From Sthenelais limicola (Eukaryota > Annelida > Polychaeta > Phyllodocida > Sigalionidae), in assembly GCA_942159475.1 (NCBI GenBank), contig OW804096.1, forward strand, positions 89,445,784-89,509,783: DNA of 64,000 nucleotides, read 5' to 3'. Positions 22,740-35,468 of this stretch are shown here, in pieces (positions within the stretch are counted from its first letter, which is position 1; every line of letters starts with the position of its first letter). Position numbers and translations under genes: made by a program. A model generated the notes under the pieces. The model made no database searches. It saw only the letters and a list, made by a program, of their open reading frames with translations, and had not been told where the DNA came from.

Positions 22740-25425
22740 GCAGGGGAAATTTAGCTTATATGCTAGGCTTAGGGCCTCTATAGTTTGGTTAGAACTGTAG
22801 TAACTAAAAGTTAGCAGATATACTGATATATTCTTTTATTCTGTGACTCTATAGGGACGTTACTACTAGTATTGACAAGCTGAAAGCAAATTGAGATTTT
22901 GTTTCACAAATATTTTTTATTTGCACAACATTTATTCAAACAGGCACCCAATATGCAGAATACAATGATTAAAATTGCCAGTTCACTGGGAATATATCAG
23001 ATCCTGGCTTACCATCTTTAACTGTTCACCTGCACTCGGATATTGAGTACAAACATATTTCCTGTCATCTGTGATATGAATTTTCCTAGCCATAGAATGT
23101 TAACATTGTGCAAACTGATGGAGAATAAGACTTGCTGCCTAATGTGAAAGAACTATATTAAATGCTGAATGATGAAAGTACAAGTGGACGTGTGAAGCTG
23201 AATATGAGGGGACAAACAATATTAATATCACATAACACAATCACATTTTATAATCAGTTTAGATGCAGTGTTGAATCTTTTCATGCGTGGCTTTTATAGA
23301 AGAATAACACATACATTAAACTACTATATTTGATCTCTACATTTATAAACTAAAATTACCAGAAAGTCATTTCCTATGATGGATTTACCTAGAACCATGT
23401 CTATAACACAACCTAATTTTCACACACACTTTAAATTCTGATTCATGAATTTAAGTGTGCACCCGAAAATCATGAAAATAAATACAGCACAAAAATTCCT
23501 TCTTTAAAAGTACAGTTCTAAGTTTAGCCTCTTGTACAACGTTCGCAAGTTATGCATACACTGTTTGGACGGAATTTCGGTGATAACATGACTAGTGATA
23601 TCTTCCACAACAATAGAAAACATCCATGGAGGTTAAAGCGTTTTTTTTTCTGTAACTGTGATTTAAATTGATTTGGCTATAAATGAATAATAATAAAAAA
23701 AATGGCTCTCCGAATGAGTAAAGGTTCATACTACTTAAGGCAACAATTTATAATATTCAAGGGTACATAACACTATTAAGTAAGACTTCATACGTATCAA
23801 TATATAATTGGCCTCAAATTCTGTAATCTCAAATAACAACACTAGGAGGGGGTCTGGTGTGACATTTGCCCCATCCACCCGACCCCACATATGGCTCAGA
23901 CCATCAGAAAATGTACAATTCGTGCTCATCATAGACAATTATAACTAATTATACACAAAAATAAGCTTCATAATCTAGATGAACTTAACATAACAGATGT
24001 TTTAATCACCACACTGTCGTATATACTTGGATAACCTAGTATTTGTCTGTCTAATTAACAAGAATATACTGACATTTTCTGATGATCTGACCAAGATTGC
24101 GAAATTCAATTAAAAAGAGAAAAGTGCCCCCTTTTTCTGTGAAACTGGGAATTATTATAAGTACACATTTGACCCCTGAGTTTTGGGGCCGGACTCAGTA
24201 TGTGTGGCATTCTTATATACAACCCTGTGTTAAGCTTCAGTACATATAATAAAAAGTAACTTTGTATTTTCGCATGCTAGAAAGAAATTACTGGTCTTTC
24301 CGGATGGGCAATTACAAGTAAAGTACACACTTAGAACGACCATAGAAACACAGAAATATATTAAACCTTCAGTCTTGGCTTGGAATAGCATGAAACATAA
24401 AAATTCTACATACTCTGATAGAAATATCTCGTAGGAAAAACTTAAAAAATTATTATTCTAAACAGAGAACCTTGTTGGCCCTCCACACACTTTTCTAGTA
24501 CCGTACCCCTTAATATCCATTTCTCCCCGAGCTCCTATTTTGGGGGAAACCTAAACAAATTCAACCCCGTCAATATTATAAAATTATTACTCTTATGAAC
24601 CAATTTTGAGGGAATTGGCCATATAATGACATCATGAAGAAGTATATTATTAGTGAATTACAAGATATTCCTATCATTGAATCAGTGGCCCCTCAAAACG
24701 AATGCTCCCATATTGCTGGTAGAATGAAGACATCTTTGGATGAAGCATGGCATCATTGCTGGCTTTGATTCCACTTCTTGAGTTAATATTGAAGAAGATC
24801 CTGTAAATGAAAAGAAATTTCTGATTACATATTTTACAATACAATACTTTTCACTCAAAATTTTGTTCATACTGGAGAGGCTTATTTCTTTACTAATGAA
24901 GTGCTTTTCCTCCAACATTGACCCGCAGGCCAAATGTAATTTAGAGTTTTACACTCTTACAATACTCTCAAACTTAATCAAATTTCCCCCATATTAGGAG
25001 CACAGCGGCAAGTGTCACTTTAATGCAGGAATAATAGTTTTAAGTTTCTGTGATGTTCGAACCGAGAAAACATTTTATGTCATTTACTCCATCAAACATA
25101 TCAAAGTATAGTATGTTAACAAATGCTTATGTTTTTCAAATGGTCAGCACGGCGGCAGCTTCTCTCAGTGCTGCGCTTTAGTTAAAACACTGAGGGCATT
25201 AATATATGTATGTGAATCCTCCCTTTTTCACCATTTTTATTTTTATCTTCTTTCTGGCGAAAATAGATTCTTAGAATCAAGTTAAATTATCATTAAAGTT
25301 GCCGTATGAAATAATTCTAAAAACAATTTGTTTTGTCATAATAGCTGTGAGTGCAACTTTAACTCAGAGGTTGCGTGGGTTGTGGAATCACAGTGAGGAC
25401 GATTTATATTAGGATTTTGGATTTT
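22740..25425. other. Gene-free AT-rich stretch
   Basis: No recognised gene or repeat family. Open frames are short; A/T homopolymers are frequent. Confidence 0.45.
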
Positions 25426-25495
25426 GATTCCAATAAAATGATGTTGTCTAACATTTTGGACAACTTCTGCCCTTCTTCAGGGACTTCAGAGATGT
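25426..25495 (-). mobile_element. Penelope-like element end (putative)
   Basis: On the minus strand CTGAAGAAGGGCAGAAG is followed by GTCCAAAATGTTAG and an A/T-rich TTTATTGG tail. This matches the recurrent pattern (CTGANGAAGGGC ... CCGAAACGTT) seen at ends of Penelope-like retroelements, which derives from a hammerhead-ribozyme fold. Here the GAAAC core has become AAAAT, so it is degenerate. Family assignment is an inference from the motif only; no Penelope RT is nearby. Confidence 0.35.
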
Positions 25496-25735
25496 TAAGA
25501 TACATGAGGAAGATTGATATTTCTGTTGTAATTCATGAAAATCTCTAGAATTAACACACCAACATCAATTTCTTATAGGTATTTCTTATTTCCTAGACCT
25601 ATTTGAATACGTACATATCTGTGTCTAATCGCCCAGGGAAACTTAGAATTGTCTTTGGGTGAGTAACATCTAATCAAAATCATCCAATCAGACCAATGAA
25701 AATCTGCTATAACAGTTATGACATGGTTGGAGCTT

Positions 25736-25800
25736 GTTAGCTCAGAAGGTAGTTAAATTAGTCTGGAGAGAGGATCAAAATGCGTCCTTAGACTTACATG
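25736..25800 (+). mobile_element. Weak tRNA-like fragment
   Basis: GTTAGCTCAGAAGGTAG fits a tRNA A box/D-arm. No clear B box follows, so only the head of a decayed SINE or tRNA pseudogene can be suggested. Confidence 0.25.
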
Positions 25801-26213
25801 TCACAGTCTCCAACCAGGGAATTCAGCTACACTGCCAAGGCCCGGACATGTACTTCTGTGTATTGTCGTCATCTTGTCCATTTCCTAGTATAGGCCTAGT
25901 ATAGCACCACTGTGTTTGGGTGTGATCACCTAAATAAGGAATTAAGTGATTATGAGAAATGTAGACGGGTTTGTGGAATAATCTGTTATAGTAGAGAAAT
26001 ATTTATAAGCATACAGTTTGAGGACACATCTGGTTTAGTTAAGAAATATATAAGCACAGACTTCCTTGTAGGGGTTTTAAGGATTATTTCAAATGGCTGA
26101 TGATATCCAATGATAATTTCTATCATGTTAAATATAGTCAGAGAATTGCAGACAAAATTGTGGTTAAATTCATTGTGATGAATATCATAAAATCATGAAA
26201 AATATCTGCCCTC

Positions 26214-26285
26214 ATTTAGCTCAGTTGGTTGTTGTTGTGGGCTCTATATCTAAGACATGAGCCTGTGTAAGATGCAAGAATTACT
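26214..26285 (+). mobile_element. tRNA-like SINE head, degraded
   Basis: TTTAGCTCAGTTGGTTG is an excellent A box (TAGCTCAGTTGG). The expected B box about 40 bases on is not intact (GATGCAAGAATTACTCC). A SINE remnant or tRNA pseudogene is likely. Confidence 0.4.
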
Positions 26286-26827
26286 CCAAATGGTTATATT
26301 AGTTAACATTGTGGGCTCCTTGTAACTTGAAATACTTGGCATATTTGATTTTTAGAATTGATTTAATTCTCACATTTAATTACTGAGTTACAAGAAATAA
26401 TTCACCCACATCATTTGCAGCTGAAATTGCGTCAAACTCTGGTAGATAATTTATTTTATAACATACCTTTGAAAAAAATCCATGGTATGAGGGCCTGCGG
26501 ACAGGACCAAGAGTTTAGGTTGAATGTAGACTGTACAGCAAGGCTAGTGCAGAGGCAAAGGTGCATATTTCCCTGCACAGGATCCACTTGTCTACTGGTA
26601 GAAGGAAATGGGTTATCCGCCAGTATTGTCCACTAGTATATGAAAGAGAAAGTGTACTTCATTAATAATAATTGGAGGTAACTGGTATCATAAGTGCATT
26701 ACCTCCATATTTCTTAGCTAGATTTGCTCAGTTCCTATTTCCAAAACATAGATGGAACATTATAATATTAGTCATTTTGTGGTTATTATATTGTCGACGC
26801 AAATTCATGGAAGGAATATAAAGAACT

Positions 26828-26885
26828 TTTCCCTGATGAAGGGCTACTAAAGCCACAAAACGTTGGAAATAAAAAGTCACCATCT
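26828..26885 (+). mobile_element. Penelope-like element end (putative)
   Basis: CCCTGATGAAGGGCT is followed by a loop, the complementary AGCC, then AAAACGTT and an AATAAA word. This is the same motif as at 25.43 kb but on the plus strand. CTGATGA plus a GGGCT/AGCC stem resembles a hammerhead core, although the required GAAA is mutated. The two ends face outwards from the intervening 1.3 kb, which has no recognised RT. Confidence 0.35.
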
Positions 26886-26939
26886 ACAAACATACTTTGG
26901 TCAATGTTGCATCTCAGATCTTATAGTGATTAGTCTCCC

Positions 26940-29860
26940 ACCTATAAAGGAATATAAAGTCTATATATATATATGAGGAGTAATTTGATCTTGGTACAAA
27001 TGGGGCTGACTGATTTCATTTTGTAATCATAGGTTTATCTGAAGTCAATTAATCAAGTAAAATTATCTTATCGCCTAATATAGAGAATATTGCTTATATT
27101 TTATATGTCACAGGTAAATTACATTTCATATGCATGTTTATTGCAAATAAGTAATAGTTATTCAAGGTGTTTTGTTTGTAATGTATGGTGTCCGTCTATA
27201 GTGGACAAATGGTGTAATGATTTCCATACCTTTCTAATGGAAACACATTTTCAAACTTTCAAAATGCCTGCCTCCATTCACATAGCCTACCAACATAAAG
27301 CGTTATATTAGTTGCAAGTGCGCTGCCTTCCGCTCAAATGTCCCAAACGCTGAGGCCTGTTTCACTACACATTGGCCTACTACCTAAACCTCTCTGAGTC
27401 CGCACACTACGGCAACTGTAGGGAATTCCGTTATGCACTTGTCAGCCCCAACCCCCACCCTCGAGAGTATGGGGGAATGGTAGGGGGTGTCCAAGAAAAT
27501 ATGCCCCCACCCAGGCGGGGATTTCCCCTAGTTTACCAAAGTTTCAAGGACATTACCTTGGGTGGGGGAATGTCTGTCAAGGTTTATATTTTTTATAACT
27601 TTTATGTGCAATAATAATATGAAAAATGAGCCCCATAGGATCGGGGAATTTACACAAATTTCTTTAACTGATGTAATTTAAAATATATCTTTTATCCAAT
27701 AACCATTTTCTACAATTAAACGTAGGCCTATCACAAATGTGAAATTTTGTTAATAATTTTTCTTTTAAAGAGTAAAACTATGGATTTCCTATTAAAGCTG
27801 ATATCTTGGCTTGACATAAATGTATTCCTGTTATTTCTTAAATGAGTAGGAGGATTTGATTGATGATGTAATTAAGTATGCAGTGAAAAAGGAAGGAATT
27901 CGCACACATGCTATATTCATTTCAGTTTCAAAATTTCTTGAAAGAATAAGATAAATGGCAAAGGATCATTATAAAGGATAGTTTGCATTCATGCTATAAA
28001 GGAAATATTACAATAGTGGTTCATGGCGTTCACCCCCCCCCCCCCCTCCTTTTACATGTTGATCTCTCCCTCCCCTCATTTCGCCACCCCCTCTCCCGGC
28101 CTAGATGTAAATACAGTCTTGACACTAACAAACTGAGCACTGAAATTATCACCTATTGTTGATAAATGTAATACCATTTATTCATAGTAGATGCGAGGGT
28201 GCGGTACTATGACTTATTGGTGGTATGCCTACTTTGAATAAGGGTGGTACTTTGACCTTGAATCTCCCAACTTGACCCAAGTCCACTGGTCCGTAAAATC
28301 AGAGCCATATAGCTCTGGTAAAATCGAGTAGGCTACTGCCCCTAATCCCTTTTCCCGTTTTGCATCCTGCAAACTGCAACAAACTTTCCAAAACGATTAA
28401 GATTTGGGGAGACAGCAGTCAACATTGTAACCCTATAAATTTATGTCCAGCCAGTCATAGCTAAACCCTCCCTTCAACGTTTTGCTTTTCGACCTCCGTG
28501 GTTCGCAGCCATATTAGGACATGTAAACAAACAGCTATTCCAACAGGCCATCGTCGTAAGGGTCAATTATCCCATTGAATATGCTGCGTGCATGTTTTTT
28601 ATACATTCACGATCATAGGTATCTAGGGTAGTCAGTTACCAAATAAAGAAATTGAATGAAGCAACTTACATTCCAGTAAATTCACCTTCCAGATGTGCCT
28701 TTTAAAAATGTTGGGCTAACGGTACCATGCGGGTGTTACCTCGCTGGCAGATGCAAAAGTAGCCTAATGATGATGATGAAAATCATGAAATATCCCTTAT
28801 ATTATCAAAAAGTGGCATAATCTGCATTATATGTGTTGACATTATTAAATAACAATTTACAGGAGAAATATAATTCCAATATAGTGCCAGGAAAAGTTTT
28901 TTAATGGCCTCGTAGAATACAGGTGGTTCGTGCTCATCACCCGCCCTAAAGCTGCGATCAGAGGCCCGTAGGCGTAGGCTACTTTTTTGTTCAGGGAGCA
29001 CACAGAGCTACACAGTCTCTACTATAAAAACAGATATTTACCCCTCTAATGTAATTTGCGCCCCCATTGTTCCACGGTGGTTCCCTGCGTTTCTTGAATA
29101 GAATAGAGCACAATTACTTGACCCAAGTCGGGAAATAGGTTTTATAAAATATGTGAAATGGGATTAAAGAGGGGGTCTTCCCTACCCTGAGTAATATGTA
29201 CATGTATTACCTTTACACTGGGTGGCTGGGGGTGTACAGCTGGACATAAAGACTTAAAATTTCCTTACTGATAAGTCTTACTTCACCCGCCAGGTTGGCG
29301 GGCGGTAAAGATAAATGATATCGGTAAAGAAAAAAGTTAATTTCCACCGACTCCCTGTGTTACTGTTAAATAACTTTTACACCCAGTTGGCCGTCACCCC
29401 CTCGACGGGAGGCGGCGAGCTAAGGTGTCAAAACAGTAATTAGCACTTGGCCATAGCGTCCCAGTAGATTTCGGACATATATAGAGGTGTTTGGCCATAG
29501 CGACTCAGCAGCTTTTGGCCATACAGGTTTTTGGCCATTCAGTCCCGGAATCGTTGGAGCTAACTTTAACGAGAAATTACTACAAGGTATTGTTTCAATA
29601 AAAGTAGATATAATTAAATTTTGTCTAAAAGAAATCCTAACATGTTTTTGGGATAGAATTTGAAATGGAAATTTCCGTGATTAAGGTGAGTGTAGCCTGC
29701 ACAGACGACCATATACCACAGGCCTGTGTTCATAGCTAACGTTAGGGTGAGTGCAATGAGTAATGTATTATTTAAATTCAACTCACCTTGTCATTATTAT
29801 CATGGACGTCGATGCTCCGCACAAAATGATGATCCATTGGCACAAGATGATTCCAATATC
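26940..29860. other. Gene-free stretch with homopolymer
   Basis: Holds a C run (about 16 bases at 28030-28046) and Cs/Gs in short patches near 27440-27560. Near 29450-29540 the word TTGGCCAT recurs about four times. No gene recognised. Confidence 0.4.
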
Positions 29861-29875
29861 TCGGATAGTTTAAGG

Positions 29876-30156
29876 TGACCCATCACAAATGAACATGTTA
29901 ATTGTTGTGTTTGTTTGCTATTTTATCCACGCTAAATATATAGGCCTATGCCTAGTAGGCTTATTGACGTCAGACTATTTAGGCCCTAATGTTTATGATG
30001 AGCATGGAGAAGGGAATTTGCACCGGATTTGCGCAGTTGTATTGACCGGATTTGCGCAGTTGTATGGACTAGGCCTATGCTATAAATTTCTGAATATCAT
30101 AGGTGGACTGGTAGTAGGCCTACGGTAGATTAACGAGACCCATCACAAATGAACAT
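29876..30156. repeat. Spaced direct repeat with internal tandem duplication
   Basis: GACCCATCACAAATGAACAT occurs at 29877-29896 and, to within a base or so, again at about 30138-30157. Between them, at 30022-30067, a 23-bp unit (ACCGGATTTGCGCAGTTG...) is present twice in tandem. The words AGGCCTA recur around it. It may be the edges of a small duplicated or inserted segment. Confidence 0.5.
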
Positions 30157-30354
30157 TATTGTTGCTGTTCTTGGTATTTGAAGGAAAACAAGTCGGAATA
30201 TCATGGGAGATGTTTAATGATAGATCTATATATTATGAACATCGGATTTGTGATTCACATAACCCCTCATGGTCGCTCATCGCTGAAACGCCATAGGAAT
30301 AATATGTAAGTTATTGGAATGAATCCCTTGCTTGCAATTAAGAGTTTGACAAAC

Positions 30355-30620
30355 CCTGCTTGTGTGAATGCTACATGGCCGCGCTATTTGGAAACTGCGC
30401 ATCCAAAACTCAATACGAAAAACGCAGCGCGAATACGGAGCATATCATATTTCGTCTCCGTGATTCAAATGACCGTTTTTCGTATCAGAAGTTCAGGCAA
30501 TTTCGTCACCACAGCTCACCAGTAGCGTTCGCGGTGCTCGGTAGACAAAAATCGTCACACTGAAGACGAAAATACTTGCCGCTCCGTATCGCGCGGGTAC
30601 GGTGCGCGGGAGAGTGTAGT
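30355..30620. promoter_or_regulatory. CpG-rich patch sharing the 22.6-kb repeat motif
   Basis: A locally CpG-dense region in otherwise AT-rich DNA. It contains AATACGAAAAACGCAGCGCG (minus-strand copy of the 22.6-kb minisatellite core, near 30410-30430) and CCGTTTTTCGTATCAG (plus-strand, near 30472-30487). Two overlapping plus-strand frames are open through it. It could be a promoter island or the rim of a repeat family; no TATA box or first exon is evident. Confidence 0.3.
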
Positions 30621-30927
30621 GGTATAGATCTATTAGTATTCTATTTCCATTCAAAGAAATACAAAGTCATGGGAAATGGTTAATGTCCCCTGCTTCAACA
30701 ATTCTTCCCGAGACAGAAAGTACATAACCAACGTCATACTCTTAAACTAACAGAAACTATTTTTATAATCCAAACCGGATTTCACATCAACAGTATATAA
30801 CACATTCTCTCTCCATTAACACCGTTGAACAATGACAAAGATTACATTAAATAGTTAGTCTTAATAATATCAAATATTCAGTCCCAACCGAAGTTACCGT
30901 AGCTTCTCCAAGACACAATTCTATGTA

Positions 30928-31491
30928 TTAATACCGTCGGCTAATGTAAACTTGGATTTCAACTGAAAAGATCTGTCGCCTGCTACAAGGTTTTGTTAAG
31001 AACAGCGATATGATGCAAGTCTTATTTGGGAATGCTAGCAGCATGTTGAGAATTTGCCAGGGATGAACATAGACCCGCAATTTTGTAATGACATTAGCAC
31101 AATTCGCACAGAGATTTGCACATTTTGATGCAGTACACTCAGTGCCAAGGCTCGGTCTACCACAAACTACTACAGCGTATTCGTGATGCGGCACGAGATT
31201 CTTTTCACTACCTTCGGTCGCCGGTACTGATCGAGTCCCCGAATTTTGATATAAAAGGAACGAATGGTGACGTGATTTGTGCCGTTTAATGCCAACTGCA
31301 TGGGGTTGCGTGCGGACAGGTGGGCTACGCATGTGGCTGTTGAGTATTTGTCCTAGCCGAGAACAGATTGGCAGCATACACGTCAACTGCCTGGGCACAT
31401 TGGGTCTAGATGCCTTGTCCCATTTCTCAAAGGATGGCGCTAAATTAAACCGAAGGGCAAACGCTTTCCGGTCTGCGCAAGCTGTGTTTGG
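30928..31491 (-). other. Long stop-free frame of unknown meaning
   Basis: The minus-strand frame is open for 188 codons, from just after a TGA at 31492-31494 to the stop at 30928. It includes a Cys-rich patch (TASKCANLCANCANV, near 31090-31130) and SFEKWDKASRP near the start. There is no ATG at the beginning and I do not recognise a family. It may be a chance open stretch in moderately GC-rich DNA or a decayed exon. Confidence 0.2.
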
Positions 31492-31499
31492 TCATTTGT

Positions 31500-33930
31500 C
31501 AAATTAACTCTAACGCGGCGGAATGAGGCTAAATAGAGTCTGGCTAATTTGAGTCTACAAATCAAATTTAACTAAGAAAACCAGGGCATCCAAGTGGAAC
31601 ATGAATTACCAAATGTCGTAGGAGGTAATCGACGTAACAATCATTTAATGCAGGGACTGTTAATGACAAACGAATGTTTCACCAATAAGGTCCGGTGTAA
31701 CAATAATCACCAGGTTATTACCTCCTCATTGCTGTGCATTGATGACGCAGGTGGACTATTGGTAAGGTATTGAATAATGTGTGATACTTATTAAGCTTTC
31801 TTTCTCTCATGGTAAAATAAACTTGGTACTGGCGATAATAAAATACCAAGTATAGACGATTCTATTAATGCTGTATCATTGCATAGTACTATAATTAAAT
31901 GTATCACTGTGAGCTCAGAGAAAATAGTACTAATCCCCAATATGATGCTTGATTGCTGCTTTTGGTGAACTGTGTCCACGGTGTCCACTGTGCCGATTCT
32001 GTTGGCAGTGGCAGTCGGAGTAGGAACAGAGGGGGCAGTTAGACCAGTGGAAATGCATGGAAGATAAAGGAAGCTGACTGTCAGCCGTACGTCAGGCGAG
32101 TGCCACCCGTTAAGATGGGATGCATCCATGCAACTGTCAGGTATTTTTTCCAGCTGACAACCTCTGTGAGAAAGTCGGCCTAGTGTACACGTAATTTCGC
32201 TGTAATGGGAACTAATCAGCATATAACATCATTAATCTAATGAGTGCATCGTTGCATATCTAACCAATTATACCAATGATCAGGAGCCGGACTATATGTA
32301 GTTAATAGCATAATTACGATCTTTGATTATACATATCTACACGGCTCATCATGAAATAGATGCCGTACACACCTGGATCGAGAAAGGCAAGAAAATTAAA
32401 GATCAACAGATATCCTAGGAGGTAGCACTTTGATAAAATTGCCTTGTTAGGTTACTTGCTGTCGTGCTCTAAAGTGTTCAATTCAACCTGCAAATGGTCC
32501 GCGGTCAGTCTGAGGAGTTGCCGGACTCCACGACATATCGTGCCAACTCGAACAACCTTTTCCAGCCTGCGACTACACTAGCACTTTCCTTCACGCGATA
32601 CAACTCGCTCAGTATGGATCTGTCGGCGTAATCTCACAACAATCAAAGACGCTGACACGATGCCGGGTCTGCATGAGGTTCTATTAACAAAACCTTTAGT
32701 TTTCTCATTTTATTGTTTATTTCTTCGGCAATGGGTGGTGGTGCATGGGATCGATTACGTACACAGCCCTGAACATGGAAGTTTCTTCTCCAGAAAACTA
32801 GCTTGATGAAATAAAATGTTTATAGATGGCCCTTTGTGAACAGTCTCATCCACATAAAAAGGGAGAAAGGAAGCAGGTGCATGAGAAATCCATATATGTA
32901 TGACTTCACCGCTCACATTTCCTTCTCTTCATAGATAACACATTATTTCATTTGCCAAATGAAAGAACAGAGTGGACATTTTCATTTCCATTTCTCTATC
33001 TAAGTGGGGTTTTAAGATAAAATGTGATAAGTGACCGATTTTCTTTGAAAGATCTGTTATAGAACTCACGCGAGAAAGCTCCATTCTTTTAATAGCTTGT
33101 ACATAGGACAGTGAACCCTTGCCAAGAGGTGGAAATAAAATAACATACTGATGATGACTATCCCTGTTGATAGTCTGGATGTGTTATGTCCAGCTGAGTC
33201 TGACATAGCCCACTGAGGGAGACATAGCATGCAGGCAACCAGAGCTTGATAGCCTGGGCAGAAAGTTTGTAATAAATGAATCCATTTCGACATAATGGTT
33301 AAATATAATAGATTTATTCAGGGAACATCTAGACCTCACATTATCATATATTCACGATGCCTCAATGTTTATTGCCCGTTTGAGTCTGGCTGGGAATCTT
33401 AAAAAGCCCATGGCCTGGGATTTTCTACACTTATCCACGTCAACTGAACAAGCCCCTTTCGTTTGAAGAACTTCGAGTTTCGGACAGAGATTCAGGGTAA
33501 CATGTACCTACGCCTCTCTGCTGACTGATCGGCTTATAGTTTGGCCATACTGTAACGCGAAGTAGATCGTGTCTAGTTAACAATGCCTCTTATCTTCTGT
33601 GACGCTTGTAGACAGGATGTACGTCTGGACATGAAAGAGAATCGTTTCCATTAACGTGTTACACAGCTAGCACAATGATGGAAACACTCAAGGCCTTCAA
33701 ATGGATGGACGCGCTAAACACCTAAAATGTTGTTCCACTAGCGTTATTAAGAATACTCAGCATGGTAAAAGATTATATGCATGCAACACTTTCGACACCT
33801 TATATTGTTTAAAATAGTAAAACAGATGGTAAATCCCCGGTTAGTGGTATATGCTTGTGTTCTGGCAATAGTATTTTCATATAGGGCAAAGGGCCACGAT
33901 GAGAGCAACTATATTCAAAGAAACATCGTC
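31500..33930. other. Gene-free stretch
   Basis: No gene, RNA or repeat array recognised; ordinary AT-rich DNA with short chance frames. Confidence 0.4.
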
Positions 33931-34112
33931 ATGTTTACACAGAAAAAAAAAAGGTTAGTCATTTCAGGAAAATCTTAGTCAAAACGTGGGGTAGTCAAAA
34001 TCGTCTAACTTTCTAAGTTGGGGTAGTCAAACTTGTCTAACTTTCTAAGGGGGTTAGACAACCCGACCACATGTGCACCACCAAGTGGTCTTTTTGGAAA
34101 CTAACTGTCAGC

Positions 34113-34153
34113 ATGGAAGGAGATGGAGGTCAATCGCCAACAGAAAGTTCCAT
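34113..34153 (+). other. Candidate first exon (weak)
   Basis: An ATG (34113) in moderate context opens a 41-base frame (MEGDGGQSPTESS...) that stops at a strong splice donor, CAT|GTAAGT. It lies just inside the left end of the inverted-repeat element. The next candidate exon (35394) would enter in the wrong phase to keep a long frame, so the model is doubtful. Confidence 0.2.
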
Positions 34154-35393
34154 GTAAGTAATCCAAATTATCTAGTGTTCTTGTTTGCCATCCATCCATA
34201 AAACTTGTATCCATACCCAGAACAAGGCATGGGAATGAAGGATACCTACTTGTTTTTTCTATTTTGAAATGAAATGAAATGAAAATATATGTCTTTGTTA
34301 TGTGTCAATAGCTGCCTAATTATCGCCCACCAGGAAGCAAATTTCTTAAAGTTCTACCCTGCAGCAGGGCTATTTCTCTGCCTGCAGACATTGGGGTGGG
34401 GCTAGCGGGCAGGGGGGGGGGGGGAGCACAGGGGGCAGGCAGGAGGGGGTTCTAGATTATTCTAAAATTATTTTGGGGGGTTATTTTCCAACTTTCCAAA
34501 TTTGTATTGTATATGAGTAATTTTCCCAATCGAGTATCATTTGGTTTTTCAGCCTAGGATGTCTACAACCAGTATTTGGGATTATCACACATGAATATAA
34601 CCATTTTATTTGAATTTCCTGGCCAAAATGAGGCTGTGGGAACCCTACTTTCAAAGATCTTATGCCAGAATCTTCGCCGCTATTGCAATAAAATTGTTAT
34701 TTCAGGCTAGAAAATAAGTAATAATTATGGAATTTGAATATAATACACAGGCCCACTTAGAAAATATATTACTTCTGCCGAAGAAACAGGCTTCCTACAC
34801 ATGTGCACATGTTTATTATTATGAAAAATACAATATTTATGTAACCACTAATTTAAACTGATCTACAGATAGAAAATATCTTTTTGGAATATTTTTGTCG
34901 CATTACATTATTAGCCTCAGAATAATGAAATAGCCAAAAATTATTCAAACTTTGGTTAAAACCAGGTCCTATGTTGGCGACCAACATTGATTTCCTAGCT
35001 GTTTCTTTGTCATTTAATATTGCTGGCATAATTACTGGGTATTTCATCTCAAATTTACACTATATTATTTGATAAATCTGGGTCAATATGAGCGAAATAA
35101 GGCAAAAAATAGGCAAAAATGGAGGTTTTGAAGCATAGATGTAGGAATCGAAATATTTGCCCCAGCCTTCCCAAACTTCGTCAGTATAATGCTGATATTC
35201 CTTGATATACGTACACCAAATATTGTAAAGATTCAATGGAGTTTATTTTTTCTAAAAAATTGGCCTCCTCAAATCAAATGCTTTCCGTTTGGGAGAATTA
35301 CTCATATATGAAATCTAGTTTATTTGTATTTGTTATTCAAATATCATTGTATATATATCCAGTTTGTTTGATTTTGTTATTTTAATTTTTCAG

Positions 35394-35468
35394 CTATTTT
35401 ACGCTCCCATTTTTGGGTTGGCAACACTTTTGAATGAAAGCATGGAGGACATCTTCAGTACAGCACAG
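35394..35468 (+). other. Candidate internal exon (weak)
   Basis: A pyrimidine-rich tract and CAG acceptor (TTTAATTTTTCAG) precede 75 bases that are open in phase 0 (LFYAPIFGLATLL...) and end at CAG|GTATGT, a strong donor. A second piece follows at 35635-35679 after TTCTACTTACAG, ending in TGA. Together they would encode a short C-terminus. No homology recognised. Confidence 0.25.

Noticed and set aside
28490..28525. TAATATGGCTGCG on the minus strand as a YY1-type start
   Set aside because: The following donor is weak, the frame is 12 codons, and there is no supporting promoter motif.
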